Shown here: positions 44,798 through 54,100 of the stretch, piece by piece
Layout of the letters: each line of letters opens with the position of its first letter
Position numbering within the stretch: position 1 is the first letter of the stretch
DNA from: Verrucomicrobiota bacterium
GTDB lineage: Bacteria > Verrucomicrobiota > Verrucomicrobiia > Limisphaerales > SIBE01
DNA: 64,000 nucleotides
NCBI GenBank assembly: GCA_016871515.1
Contig: VHDE01000001.1
Span: forward strand, 17,434-81,433
Direction: 5' to 3'
The notes under the pieces: model-generated
The model's database searches: none
What the model saw: only the letters and a program-made list of their open reading frames with translations
What the model was told of the DNA's origin: nothing
Program-made: the position numbers and the translations under genes

Positions 44798-44929
44798 GGA
44801 TTGGGAATTGTCCTCGAAACGATCCAGGCCGAACAGGAACTGGCTCGAGTCCGCCTGGGGTACCTGCGTGCTATCAGTGATTTCAATAAGAGCCAATATG
44901 GGCTGAGCCGCGCGATCGGCAAGCTTTAG
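44798..44929 (+). pseudogene. C-terminal remnant of a TolC-family outer-membrane factor
   Basis: 44 codons in a new frame, immediately after the RND break: [20 protein letters not shown], then [20 protein letters not shown] and a TAG. This is the final helix of TolC/NodT-like proteins. The two relics are joined head-to-tail, which implies that one deletion removed the 3' end of the RND gene and most of the outer-membrane factor gene. Confidence 0.75.
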
Positions 44930-45026
44930 TAGGTGATTTCACTCAGCGCGTGAGTTGCCTGGTCTTGGCAATCTTTTCTTGTTTCGTGTCTTTCGTGTTT
45001 TTCGTGGTCACAACTGCGGTTTCCAC

Positions 45027-48000
45027 TCATTTGATCTCGAGCAGTTCCGTTTCGGTCCAAGGCAGTTCTCGCTGGGCTGTGTCACGTCGAATCTCGGCGA
45101 CGCGATCGGGAGCGATCGGAGAAACGGCATGGCCAAAACTCTGGCGAACGTAGCTAAGAACAGCGGCAATCCGGCCGTTGTCCAAGGCATCTCGAAGCGA
45201 CGGCATATCGGGCAGCGTCTGTGGAGGCTCGTACTTGGTGCCATTGACATGAATCGGACCAGCTACGCCATGCAGCGCAATACGAACGAGTCGGTTTTCC
45301 GATCCGAGCACCCAATCCGAATTCGCCAACGGTGGGGCAAGGGTCGTCAGGCCTTCTCCAGACAATCCATGGCAACCCGCGCATACCTGTTCGTAGAGAA
45401 CTTTTCCGGCAGCGATTGTCGAACGTTCTTGTTGCGTTGTGGGACGAGTGGACTCCCCTGTGGAGGGTCTAGCTTCTGATTGATGGCCCGGCCACGCGAA
45501 GAGCTTTTTGATCCGTTCACTTTGCTGGCGCACCACAGGATCATCCAGTTTGGCAATGGTTTCAAAGGCTGCCGGAGCGGCATCGAGACGAATCGGTTGG
45601 AAGGAACGGTTTTGGGCGACCACGGCCATTCCATCCAACAGGCTCTTTCGCCGCCAAAGTTGCGCAGCTTTTTGTCCGGCCGCCCAAGTAAGCAATGTCT
45701 CGCTCTTTCGGGAATCGCGCTCGGTAATGATGGCGCTGGCCAGCGCCTGAAGCAACGCGCCGCGCTCAGGCTGCGGAGTCTGCCAGCGAGGATCTGCCAG
45801 GAGGATCTGAAGAAATTGAAGCTCCCAATCGCGCAGGCCGCTGAGAATCGCATTGCGAATCAACGAATGCTCGGCGTGCGCGCTGGCAATGGCAGCGAGC
45901 ACCGGCAGCGATTCTGGTTTCGGAAGATTTCCGGTTGTCAGCGCCGCCTGAAATACAACCTCGGGTTGGAGGTCAGGCGGAGGAAACTGTTGCAGAACCA
46001 TGAGCTTTCGCAGCAGAGCCTTCTGTTGAGCTATGTTTTTGGCGGTTAGTGTTTCCGCCACTCGTATCGCGGCTGCCTGGACCTTGGGCTCGGGATCGGT
46101 GATCAGTTGCAGACAAGCATTCGCGACATTCGTTGCGAGAGCATTAGCTTCGAAGACGAAATTGGAATCGACGTTAACCAGGCTGAAGAGGTTCGTCGTG
46201 GTGTCAGCTGTAACTGCGCTTGGTTCAGGGATTTCTTTCGGAGGCTCAACAGCGAGACCTTCCAGTGTCCAGAGCGCGTGAATTCGGCCAAAAACATTGG
46301 TGCTAACCATGGCATGGCGCAGCAAATTGCGAATGATTGACGTGTCAGATCGTTCGATCAGGAGACGTTGCGCGATGTCACGCGTCCAGCCGTTCGGATC
46401 TGACAAGCGTTCGACGAGAACCGCCGAATTCTCCGAGGATAAACGGGGAAACTTTGCTGGCAGCTTGTTTGTAGAAACAATTCGATAGATGCGCCCGAGA
46501 TGAATGCCTTTGTCGAGACCGCGTTCGAGCGTCTCCCGACGGAGGTAGCTGGTCATGAACATGCCATATTGGCTGATCCCGCGGTACATATCCACGAGCC
46601 AGAGCGCGCCATCCGGTCCGTTGAACAAATTCACCGGACGAAACCGCTCGTCCGTCGAGGCGAGGAATTCGGAATCTTCGTAAGCGAATTTCGAAGTGAA
46701 GGTGAGGTTTCGTTCAAAGACCAGATTTCGTTTCACGAGGTTCGCGCTTGGATCACAGACAAACGCGTTGCCGTGAAATTCCGCCGGGTAATTGTCGCCG
46801 CGATAAATCACGGGACTGCACGAGGAGCTGAACACGTAGAGTTTTCCGGCCGAATCGAGAACGTTCGTCAAATAACCGCGATTGACGGCCGTGTTCATGC
46901 GAATGGTGAAAACTCGCTGGTCAGTCGCGACGGCCAAATTCAAACCAGCGGAGCTTCGATGGTGCGGGTTACGTCCCATGTAATTAGGCGGCGTGAAATC
47001 GCCGAGCAATTGGCTGTTGTTCACGTTGTAGAAGAGGCGCCCGTAATTGTCCTGGGTGATGCCCCACTGGCCGCGAAATTCCGTGCGTTGCCTGATCAAT
47101 GTTTTGCCGATCAATCGGTAACGGTACGGCGCTTCCGCGTTGTAAATCCAATTATCCAACGCCCGCATCATGCCATTCGGCCCATGCTCGACATTGCCGC
47201 TGCCATACGTAGCGTCCACAAGTTCCTTGTAATCCGCCTTTCCATCGCCGTCTGAATCTTTCGCAAACCAGAGTTTGTAGTCTGAGACGTAGAAGATGCC
47301 TCCATACGCGGTCATCACCGTGCGCGGCAGGATGAGTCCATCAACAAAGACCGTGGCCTTCTCGAAATGGCCATCCTGGTCCGCATCTTCAAGCAGCGAT
47401 ATCCGCCCGATCGGTTCACGTTCGCGAGTCCGATCTATGTCCAGCATGAATCCACGCATCTCGACCACAAACAACCGGCCCTCCTCATCGAATGAAATCG
47501 TGATGGGGTCCTCGATCATCGGTTCGCTCGCGGCAAGCTCGATGCGAAACCCATTCGCGAGACGAATCGTCTCGATCGCGTCCTTGGGTTCGAGAACGGG
47601 CGAAGGCGGCGGTTTTGGCAAACCGGGAATTGGCGTTTGCGCTTCCGTTCCTGTGGCGCCTCCCATGTTCGTTCGCGGCAAGACGGAATTTAGACCTGTC
47701 ACCAGACCGCTGCGATCGATTGCTGGGCTTCCGGCATGCCAGTCGTCAAACCATCTCTCCAAGCTTTGCTTCAGCTCGACGCGGGTCAGAACAGCATCTT
47801 TATCGGCATCAACGGCGATAAAGAGGCCGACAAAACGGCTGCTCCAAAAACCTCCGCGACCGCCCCCGGGCAACCCCCCGCCACGTGGAAGAAAACTTGA
47901 CGGCGGCGGAACAGCGCCTCCGAACCGTTCGACAAATTCTTCCTGGCTTAATCTCCCGGCGCCATCCAGGTCGAGCATGTCGAACCAGGCGTCCGCCAAA

Positions 48001-48212
48001 GCCGTAAATTCGGCCTTCTCAAGCTTTTGGTCATTATTTGTGTCGCCAACCGCCAGCATATGGTCGGCAATTGTCGCAGCGGGGTTGAAGGCGCCGCGGC
48101 CGCCCGCATTGCCGCGAGCCGGAGCTGGAGCAGTGGTTTGCGCGCGTAGCGAAAAAACAAACCCTGCGACAAGCGCGGCGTACACTAGGCGTTTGAGACT
48201 TCCTGTCATCAT
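45027..48212 (-). CDS. PVC-type membrane-bound dehydrogenase with EF-hands, HEAT-like region and cytochrome c
   Basis: 1061 residues from the ATG at 48212 (a second ATG follows immediately); upstream codons lack a signal. An export signal (LVYAALVAGFVFSLRAQ) is followed by an EF-hand region: DTNNDQKLEKAEF, DLDGAGRLSQEEF, DADKDAVLTRVEL. The central part is a beta-propeller dehydrogenase domain (ISFDEEGRLFVVEMRGFMLD, GPDGALWLVDMYRG), followed by a helical HEAT-like region. The last 110 residues hold a cytochrome c domain with CAGCH and a Met ligand region (LPDMPSL). Such proteins are expanded in Planctomycetes and Verrucomicrobia and are likely periplasmic, passing electrons from sugar oxidation. 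Substrate unknown. No lipoprotein Cys is seen. Confidence 0.88.
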   Translation of the reverse strand: MMTGSLKRLVYAALVAGFVFSLRAQTTAPAPARGNAGGRGAFNPAATIADHMLAVGDTNNDQKLEKAEFTALADAWFDMLDLDGAGRLSQEEFVERFGGAVPPPSSFLPRGGGLPGGGRGGFWSSRFVGLFIAVDADKDAVLTRVELKQSLERWFDDWHAGSPAIDRSGLVTGLNSVLPRTNMGGATGTEAQTPIPGLPKPPPSPVLEPKDAIETIRLANGFRIELAASEPMIEDPITISFDEEGRLFVVEMRGFMLDIDRTREREPIGRISLLEDADQDGHFEKATVFVDGLILPRTVMTAYGGIFYVSDYKLWFAKDSDGDGKADYKELVDATYGSGNVEHGPNGMMRALDNWIYNAEAPYRYRLIGKTLIRQRTEFRGQWGITQDNYGRLFYNVNNSQLLGDFTPPNYMGRNPHHRSSAGLNLAVATDQRVFTIRMNTAVNRGYLTNVLDSAGKLYVFSSSCSPVIYRGDNYPAEFHGNAFVCDPSANLVKRNLVFERNLTFTSKFAYEDSEFLASTDERFRPVNLFNGPDGALWLVDMYRGISQYGMFMTSYLRRETLERGLDKGIHLGRIYRIVSTNKLPAKFPRLSSENSAVLVERLSDPNGWTRDIAQRLLIERSDTSIIRNLLRHAMVSTNVFGRIHALWTLEGLAVEPPKEIPEPSAVTADTTTNLFSLVNVDSNFVFEANALATNVANACLQLITDPEPKVQAAAIRVAETLTAKNIAQQKALLRKLMVLQQFPPPDLQPEVVFQAALTTGNLPKPESLPVLAAIASAHAEHSLIRNAILSGLRDWELQFLQILLADPRWQTPQPERGALLQALASAIITERDSRKSETLLTWAAGQKAAQLWRRKSLLDGMAVVAQNRSFQPIRLDAAPAAFETIAKLDDPVVRQQSERIKKLFAWPGHQSEARPSTGESTRPTTQQERSTIAAGKVLYEQVCAGCHGLSGEGLTTLAPPLANSDWVLGSENRLVRIALHGVAGPIHVNGTKYEPPQTLPDMPSLRDALDNGRIAAVLSYVRQSFGHAVSPIAPDRVAEIRRDTAQRELPWTETELLEIK

Positions 48213-48625
48213 CGAGATCGCAAGTATGTTGACGCTCGCTGGCCGCGCGCGGTTTCGGCACTCTTTTCTCTCGCCCTTATAATAGCAGGCTGCCGAGCCC
48301 AGTTTTCGAAAGCGCATTCGACTCGGCCAAAAAGCCGCCGGCGCCATCCACCGGCCGCAGTTGCGCGCGCTTGGAATGGAAAGGAAAGCAAATCGGCCTA
48401 TGCGAGGGAAGCTTGGAATTGTCGTCGGAGGGCCGTGGCGGCTCTCGACGGCGCCGCAGCTCAGATGTGCCCTGCCGCAGCGCAGAGTGCGCTATGATAA
48501 CGAGGTCGCGTAGCAAACCCAATGCTGGTGTGAAGCAAAGCATCATTGCTCTCGCCTGCCGATAGAACGGGTGGTATAAGCGTCGGGAATCAATCTGAGC
48601 AGCGTCACGGCAACTCAAACAGCGT
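48213..48625. other. Divergent intergenic region
   Basis: 413 bases between the dehydrogenase and the FHA-CHAT gene. It should contain both promoters. I see only loosely repetitive GC-rich sequence (about 48425-48500, with a cgcagcgcagagtgcgc palindrome) and no convincing coding frame on either strand. Confidence 0.4.
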
Positions 48626-51600
48626 ATGTATAGGTTCACTACCAACCGCGTTCCGGGCGATATTTTTCCCCTTAAGACCGGTGCGTACCGGCTCGGCAGC
48701 GCTTCGGACAACGAGATCGTCATCGAGGACGCCACCGTTTCTCCACACCATTGTGAGGTTGTCGTCACGGCGAACACGATTACGTTGCGCGATTTAAGCA
48801 ATACGCGCGAGACCTACGTCAACGATGTGCTCGTCCAGGACGCGCGACTGCAACTGGGCCAAACCCTCCGTCTCGGGAATGTCACGCTAACCCTCGAGGG
48901 CGACGAAGCAGAAGAAGCTGCGGCGGCTGCGCAGAGCGGGCAGGCGAATGTCGCGCGGGCCTCGGCTGCGAAGCCTCGGGCCCGTTTGCTCAAGCCGCTG
49001 ATTTCGGGCGCCATCGTCATCGCAGTGCTTGTCGGTTTGATCGCCCTGATTAACTACGCGAGTAAATTGTCGGCACAGCGCGAAGCTCAAACGGAATCTT
49101 CCAAGGATGCTGCTGCCAAGGCCAAAACTCCTGAGGCGCGCGCCGCCAAGGAAAAACCGGTTCAGAAAGACGCGGGTTCTTCCGACGGTCAACCATCTGC
49201 GCCTCCAGAGAACCCTGTGGAAGTTGCAAATCGCCCCTTTGATCCCAAGGATACGAATCGTCCTCCGGAACTCGATCTAAAATCAGCGGAGGCGCACATT
49301 GAGAAAAAGGAAATTGCCCCGGCCGAATCCTTCCTTCAACGCGCGCTGCAAAATCAGAAGAAAAAGTCCAGGCCCGATGACCCCGCCGTAACGAAGACTT
49401 TGGACGCCTTGGGGAATTTGTATCGCGGCACGCGCCAATTCGACAAAGCGGAACCGATGTTGCAGCAGGTACTGAAGAATAACGAGAAACTCTGGGGCTC
49501 AGAGCATATCGAGTCCGCCCCGGCGCTGAATAACCTTGGCGAACTTCTCCTGGCCAAGGGACAACCGGCCAAAGCGAAGCCACTCCTCGAAAAGGCCCTG
49601 AAACTGCGCGCACAATCGTTGCCGCCCGATCATCGAGATGTGGGCGCCAGTTTATCAAGCGTCGGGAAATTGCATTCTGCTCAAGGGGACTTGGCCAAGG
49701 CCAAGCCGATGCTGGAACAAGCCGCGAAAATCCTGGATGCAACGAACAGTCCCCCTCTGGCCGAGTGTCTGGAAAGCCTGGGCGAAATTCAGCGCGCCTT
49801 AGGAGACCCCGCGAAAGCGGAACCATTGCTCGAACGCGCTGCCAAAATCAAAGAGGAGCTGTTGCCTCCGGATGCTCCGGGGCATCTTCCGACACTCAAC
49901 AACCTTGGCGGTCTGCACACCGGCAAAGGTGACACCGCCAAAGCTGAACCACTGCTTAAACGCGCTGCGGAAATCACCGGGAAAACGTTCGGTCCCAACC
50001 ATCCCGAAACCGCCGCCAGCCTGAATAACCTCGCTGGCCTTTATCAGAAGATGGGAGACCCTGCCAAAGCCGCTCCTCTTTATGAACGCGCCGTCCAGAC
50101 GGCTGAAAAAGCTCTCGGTCCAGATCACCCTCAGACAACGATGGCTCTTTCGAGTTGGGCGGGCATGGCTAACTGTCAGGGGGGCCAAACGCAGGCGATT
50201 CAACTCGGTTCTCGCGCGGTCCGGGCGAAACTTCAGCTGCTTGGTGCGATCGCGTGGTACGGATCTGAGCTGCAGCGCCTAGCCTATGAAGATCCCCTGA
50301 ATCCATTGGCTCTGGCCGCGTCGTTGGATGACGTTCCTGCGCTTGCTTTAGCCATATTTAGATCCAAGGGAGTGATCGAGGATGCTCTTTTGGAGGATCG
50401 CTTAATCACGCAAATGAGCGGCTTGCCTGAGCTCCGCGAACAGATCTCCGTGTTGCGCGCGACCAAAGCGCAATTGGCCGAAACACTTGTTGAAATTCCT
50501 GCCGACGGGGCTTCTAAAGCAAGCGAGCGTTCTCAGACGGATCGAAAGACGCTTGTGACCCACCTGAAAGTGCAGGAAGAGGCATTGGCCAAGCATGTTC
50601 CGGGAATTGGACGCACTCGCCGCGCGTTCGATGTGACCTGGCAAGAGGTGAAATACGGTCTTCCGGAACATGGTGTTCTGGTCGATTTTGTCCGTTATGC
50701 GCGCTGCTTGGGCACAAACCAATGGGAACCGTGCTATGGCGCAATTGTTCTGGCGTCGATTGGGGAACCGCGTTGGGTTTCGCTCGGGCGCGCGGGCCCT
50801 ATCGAAGCCAAGATAGCCAGCGTTCATGCGGTCGCTCGGGGCAGTGCAATTCCAACATTGCCCGCGGTGAAGCCAGCCGAAGGTTCAGCGCCAGAACTTC
50901 AAACTCAAGAGAGTGCCTCTCAGCCCAGCAACCCTGCAACGACTGGCGCGGCAAACCACGAACCGTTGGCGGATGTTCTGGAAGCATTGTACCAGCAGCT
51001 TTGGGCGCCCGTTGAACGTCTTCTGCCTAACGGAACCCCAAATGTCGTTATCAGTCCTGATGCAGGGTTGAACTTGGTTTCGTTCGCGGCGCTGCTCACT
51101 TCCGAGGGCAAGTTTTTAGGCGAAAAGTACGCTATTCGTTACGTCTCGACCGCCCGCGATCTTGTGGGTCAGAAAAAAACCAGTCATCAAGGCCCGTTGT
51201 TAATCCTGGGCAGCCCGGATTTCTCCTTTTCAATGGCGGGCGCAGCGGGCGCGGAAACCAATCTCACGACAATGAACGCCTCCAAGCAATGGCTCCTCCC
51301 GCTTCCACAGTTGCCGCAACTCTCCGCGATCGCTCAGGAAGTGGCTCTAGTAGGATTACTAGCCAGGCAATTGCAATCGCCATTCACAGTCCACTATCAG
51401 GATGAGGCCACCGAAGGAAAGCTGTCTTTCACCAATCGTCCGCGTATCTTGCATCTTGCAACCGCTGGTTTCTTCTTGCCCTCGTCGCCGCCAGTCCAAG
51501 CTAAAGATGGACACAGCGAGCCGGAAAGAGTTGGGCCGGTCGATGGCCCGGCTTTTGTCAGTGGCGCAGCTCAAGGAAGTTTCATGCCGGATTTCGCCAG

Positions 51601-52081
51601 GACGGCCGCCGCGCAGGCCGTAAGCCCTCTCTATCGTTCCGGCGTCATGCTGGCCGGAGCACAACCGACGTTGGCTTCCTGGGAGCGCGGGGCAATTCCG
51701 CAGTCGGACGACGACGGAATCCTGACGGCTGGAGAAATTGGAACCTTGAAGTTGGCTGGCACTGAGTTAGTCGCGTTGTCAGCTTCGGATTCGGGGGCCG
51801 ATCCAATCCAGTCGGCGGAAGGAATCTTAACCTTGCGGCGCGCCATTATTCAGGCGGGCGCGGACAATTTGCTGCTCGCGCTGCGTCCCGATGCGGATGA
51901 ATCTTCAGCGCAAATGATAGCGGATTTCTACAAACGGTTTCATGCGGTGAAGAATGCGGCGCGCGCCTTCATCGATGTCCAGCGCGAGTGGCTTGTTCGT
52001 TTGCGTCAGGAACACGGCCTCGCAACCGCGGTCCGCGTGGCCGGGTCCCTCGTCATCAGTTCGCAAGGCAAGATTGAGTAG
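48626..52081 (+). CDS. FHA - transmembrane - TPR - CHAT-like protein with degenerate active site
   Basis: 1151 residues. An FHA domain (about 1-92; YRLGSASDNEIVIED, SPHHCEV) is followed by a single membrane helix (124-145), a charged Ala/Lys/Pro-rich linker, and about seven TPR units (about 240-560; repeated pattern LNNLG-LLAKGQPAKAKPLLEKA). A C-terminal CHAT-like domain (about 800-1151) follows. FHA reads phosphothreonine and would be cytoplasmic; the TPR and CHAT parts would then lie outside if the topology is N-in. CHAT peptidases use His (ATHG) and Cys (LSACxTG). Here these are A947 (LATAGFF) and S1054 (LSASDSG), so peptidase activity is probably lost and the domain may be a scaffold. The gene is otherwise intact. 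Confidence 0.85.
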   Translation: MYRFTTNRVPGDIFPLKTGAYRLGSASDNEIVIEDATVSPHHCEVVVTANTITLRDLSNTRETYVNDVLVQDARLQLGQTLRLGNVTLTLEGDEAEEAAAAAQSGQANVARASAAKPRARLLKPLISGAIVIAVLVGLIALINYASKLSAQREAQTESSKDAAAKAKTPEARAAKEKPVQKDAGSSDGQPSAPPENPVEVANRPFDPKDTNRPPELDLKSAEAHIEKKEIAPAESFLQRALQNQKKKSRPDDPAVTKTLDALGNLYRGTRQFDKAEPMLQQVLKNNEKLWGSEHIESAPALNNLGELLLAKGQPAKAKPLLEKALKLRAQSLPPDHRDVGASLSSVGKLHSAQGDLAKAKPMLEQAAKILDATNSPPLAECLESLGEIQRALGDPAKAEPLLERAAKIKEELLPPDAPGHLPTLNNLGGLHTGKGDTAKAEPLLKRAAEITGKTFGPNHPETAASLNNLAGLYQKMGDPAKAAPLYERAVQTAEKALGPDHPQTTMALSSWAGMANCQGGQTQAIQLGSRAVRAKLQLLGAIAWYGSELQRLAYEDPLNPLALAASLDDVPALALAIFRSKGVIEDALLEDRLITQMSGLPELREQISVLRATKAQLAETLVEIPADGASKASERSQTDRKTLVTHLKVQEEALAKHVPGIGRTRRAFDVTWQEVKYGLPEHGVLVDFVRYARCLGTNQWEPCYGAIVLASIGEPRWVSLGRAGPIEAKIASVHAVARGSAIPTLPAVKPAEGSAPELQTQESASQPSNPATTGAANHEPLADVLEALYQQLWAPVERLLPNGTPNVVISPDAGLNLVSFAALLTSEGKFLGEKYAIRYVSTARDLVGQKKTSHQGPLLILGSPDFSFSMAGAAGAETNLTTMNASKQWLLPLPQLPQLSAIAQEVALVGLLARQLQSPFTVHYQDEATEGKLSFTNRPRILHLATAGFFLPSSPPVQAKDGHSEPERVGPVDGPAFVSGAAQGSFMPDFARTAAAQAVSPLYRSGVMLAGAQPTLASWERGAIPQSDDDGILTAGEIGTLKLAGTELVALSASDSGADPIQSAEGILTLRRAIIQAGADNLLLALRPDADESSAQMIADFYKRFHAVKNAARAFIDVQREWLVRLRQEHGLATAVRVAGSLVISSQGKIE

Positions 52082-52098
52082 CGGTGACACACATCGGT

Positions 52099-52236
52099 GG
52101 CAGGGTGCCTCACTCCCGTGCGCGCCGGGCATGGAACAAAGAATGTTGTGCGAAACGCAAATTACGGCGCGCACGGAGTGACGCGCCCTGCCCTTGGCGA
52201 AGCTGAAACGCACCAATGTTCTGTGGTTCGATTTAG
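52099..52236. repeat. Composite repeat element (inverted orientation)
   Basis: Arms 52099-52126 and 52167-52193 (27-28 bp, the left arm with three mismatches or indels), spacer homologous to that at 40971-41007, and the bipartite motif on the minus strand at 52213-52236 (CCAATG-N8-TTCGATTTAG). It lies between the FHA-CHAT gene and the sugar-binding-protein gene, ending 70 bases before the latter. Confidence 0.88.
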
Positions 52237-52305
52237 CGGTGGTGACGGATTCGCGCGCGCTGTTTTTCTGTCGCCGTTCGATCTTCGAGCCGCTAGCGTT
52301 CGTGA

Positions 52306-53271
52306 ATGAAATTATCTGCTGTTCTGCCCATCCTTCTGCTCAGTGTTCTCTCAATGCCTTCCGTCGCGCGCGCTCAAAAAAATTATGCGTTTGGCATGAT
52401 CGCCAAATCGCAGGGCAATCCGTTTTTCGAGGCCGCGAGATCGGGCGCGAACGATGCCGCGCGCGAACTTAGCGCCAAACATGGTTTGAAGATCAAGATT
52501 GATTGGCGCACCCCCAACGAAGAGGACGCGCAAAAACAGGTCGAACTGCTCGAACAATTGGTTCTGGGCGGTTGCGACGGCATTATTATCAGTTGCTCAG
52601 ATGCCAATAAATTGACCGATGCGATCAACAAAGCCGTCCAACAAGGCGTGCCCGTGGTGACGTTTTCCGGCGATGCGCCCGCGAGTAAGCGCTTTCTCGC
52701 TCTCGGCATCGACGACTTCAAATGCGGCGAGCAGACCTTCGAGGAATTGGCCAGACTGCTCAATGGGAAAGGGGTGATCGCAGCCATCGATGGGAATCCG
52801 ACCGCGGCCAATTTGCAGCGGCGCGCCGCCGGTTTTCGCAGCGCGGCCAGCAAACATCCCGGAATCAAGCTGCTTGACATTTATTACCACAAGGAGACTC
52901 CGCAGGACGCCGTGGCGAAGATCGAGCAGGTGATGCAAGCCAATCCGGATATTACTGGCTGGGGCTTGCTGGGCGGGTGGCCGCTTTTCACCGATAACGC
53001 GCTCCGGTGGAGCCCGGGCACGATCAAGTGTGTCTGTGTCGATGCGTTGCCGCAGCAATTGGCCTACGTCCGCAGCGGGCACGTGCCGTTGCTTCTCTCA
53101 CAGGACGTCTATGGGTACGGTTACCGTGCCGTTGAACAGCTCGTGAACAAACTGCATTTGAAGAAACATCCCGCGCAAGCCATCGACAACACGCCCCTCA
53201 CGCCAGTCACCAAGGAGAATGTCGATGCCTTCGCCAAGAATTGGGAGAAATGGCTGCCGAAGAAACCTTAG
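52306..53271 (+). CDS. Sugar ABC transporter substrate-binding protein (RbsB-like)
   Basis: 321 residues. Signal peptide MKLSAVLPILLLSVLSMPSV with cleavage near ARAQ. The mature protein is a type I periplasmic binding protein: FGMIAKSQGNPFFEAARSGA (about 29-48), then GGCDGIIISCSDAN, GVPVVTFSGDAP and a hinge region. The ribose/xylose-binding family has NPFF and D in the same places. No permease or ATPase gene lies next to it, so it is an orphan here; partners may be elsewhere, or it may act as a chemosensory binding protein. The start is ATG, with a weak GTG-rich upstream region. Confidence 0.9.
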   Translation: MKLSAVLPILLLSVLSMPSVARAQKNYAFGMIAKSQGNPFFEAARSGANDAARELSAKHGLKIKIDWRTPNEEDAQKQVELLEQLVLGGCDGIIISCSDANKLTDAINKAVQQGVPVVTFSGDAPASKRFLALGIDDFKCGEQTFEELARLLNGKGVIAAIDGNPTAANLQRRAAGFRSAASKHPGIKLLDIYYHKETPQDAVAKIEQVMQANPDITGWGLLGGWPLFTDNALRWSPGTIKCVCVDALPQQLAYVRSGHVPLLLSQDVYGYGYRAVEQLVNKLHLKKHPAQAIDNTPLTPVTKENVDAFAKNWEKWLPKKP

Positions 53272-53645
53272 GGCGGTTTCGCGGTCTTGGCGGTCTTCTG
53301 TTCAATACTATTTGCTGAGACGGGTTCACCGTCGCCGATGAACCCGGCCTTTCGAAAGCCGTTAATTCCTTGGCCCGTCAGTTGGTCGAGTTCCTGAAAA
53401 AGTGCTTGGTCACGGCTCTTGAGATTGAAGCACGTCTTGCCCTGCATACGTGCCTTCAATGCCTTGGACGTTTTGGAATCATCACCTGCATAAAGGCTCA
53501 TCAAGTGATAACTCAGGTAGGCTTTTCCGATTTCGACCCATGCCACCGGGATTGTCGGCTGTCTTAACTTGCCGCGCCACGCGCGCAGCGTGGCTGGGCC
53601 GACGCTCCCTTCCACACAGTAACAGGTCGAAGTGTCCTCTTTCAC
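53268..53645 (-). pseudogene. 5'-truncated fragment of a small cytosolic protein (DUF1801-like)
   Basis: The frame covers 125 residues. Residues about 35-115 look like a real domain (VEIGKAYLSYHLMSLYA, then MQGKTCFNLKSRDQALFQEL), which I associate with small uncharacterised YdhG/DUF1801-type proteins. Upstream of it, the frame passes through GC-rich palindromic sequence (gccacgcgcgcagcgtggc) that gives an unrelated N-terminus. So the 5' end appears replaced by a repeat. It overlaps the sugar-binding-protein stop by four bases, tail to tail. Family assignment is weak. Confidence 0.45.
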
Positions 53646-53704
53646 CCGGAAGTTTCCGCGAGGCTTCTGAAGGATCGCGCGTAGTTCTGGTCAGACTCCT
53701 CTCG

Positions 53705-54004
53705 GTGAGCTTTTGTCTCGGCTGCCTCAATGCGCCTCAGTCAAACGAAGACCGTGAGATCATCTTTCACGAAGGCTTCGAAAAGGGCTTATCCACTGTT
53801 TGGAAGGGTGTGAAGTTTTCTGGCCAGACCGACTATCGAGCCGTGCGCGAAGGCACGAACTCAGTTCTTCAAGCGAAAGCTCGCGCCCCGGCGCCGGGGT
53901 TAGGTATGGACAAAACCTTTCAGCTATCGCCTGGTCTGAAACTTCAATGGCGATGGAAGATCGATAGAATTCCGGCGCGTGGCAGCGAAACGGACATTGG
54001 TTAG
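53705..54004 (+). pseudogene. 3'-truncated DUF3047-type lipoprotein
   Basis: From GTG at 53705 the product begins with a short hydrophobic segment ending in Cys (VSFCLGCLNAPQ), a plausible lipoprotein signal. It continues with the DUF3047 N-terminal sequence: FHEGFEKGLSTVWKGVKFSG, DKTFQLSPGLKLQWRWKIDR. The frame stops after SETDIG, roughly 100 residues in, where the full domain is about 200 residues. The 96 bases after it are AT-rich with three TTTAAC repeats. A truncated relic. Confidence 0.6.
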
Positions 54005-54100
54005 TCAGTTCAATCAGTGCGACGGAGCCCCGCTCATTTAACCATTTAACAAGTTTAACCGATTTGACTATGCAACTTTGTAACCGTCCTTATTGCCCCA

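Noticed and set aside
48277-48801. 174-codon minus-strand frame in front of the FHA-CHAT gene
   Set aside because: Covers the FHA N-terminus antisense and an intergenic region with repeats; no domain is visible.
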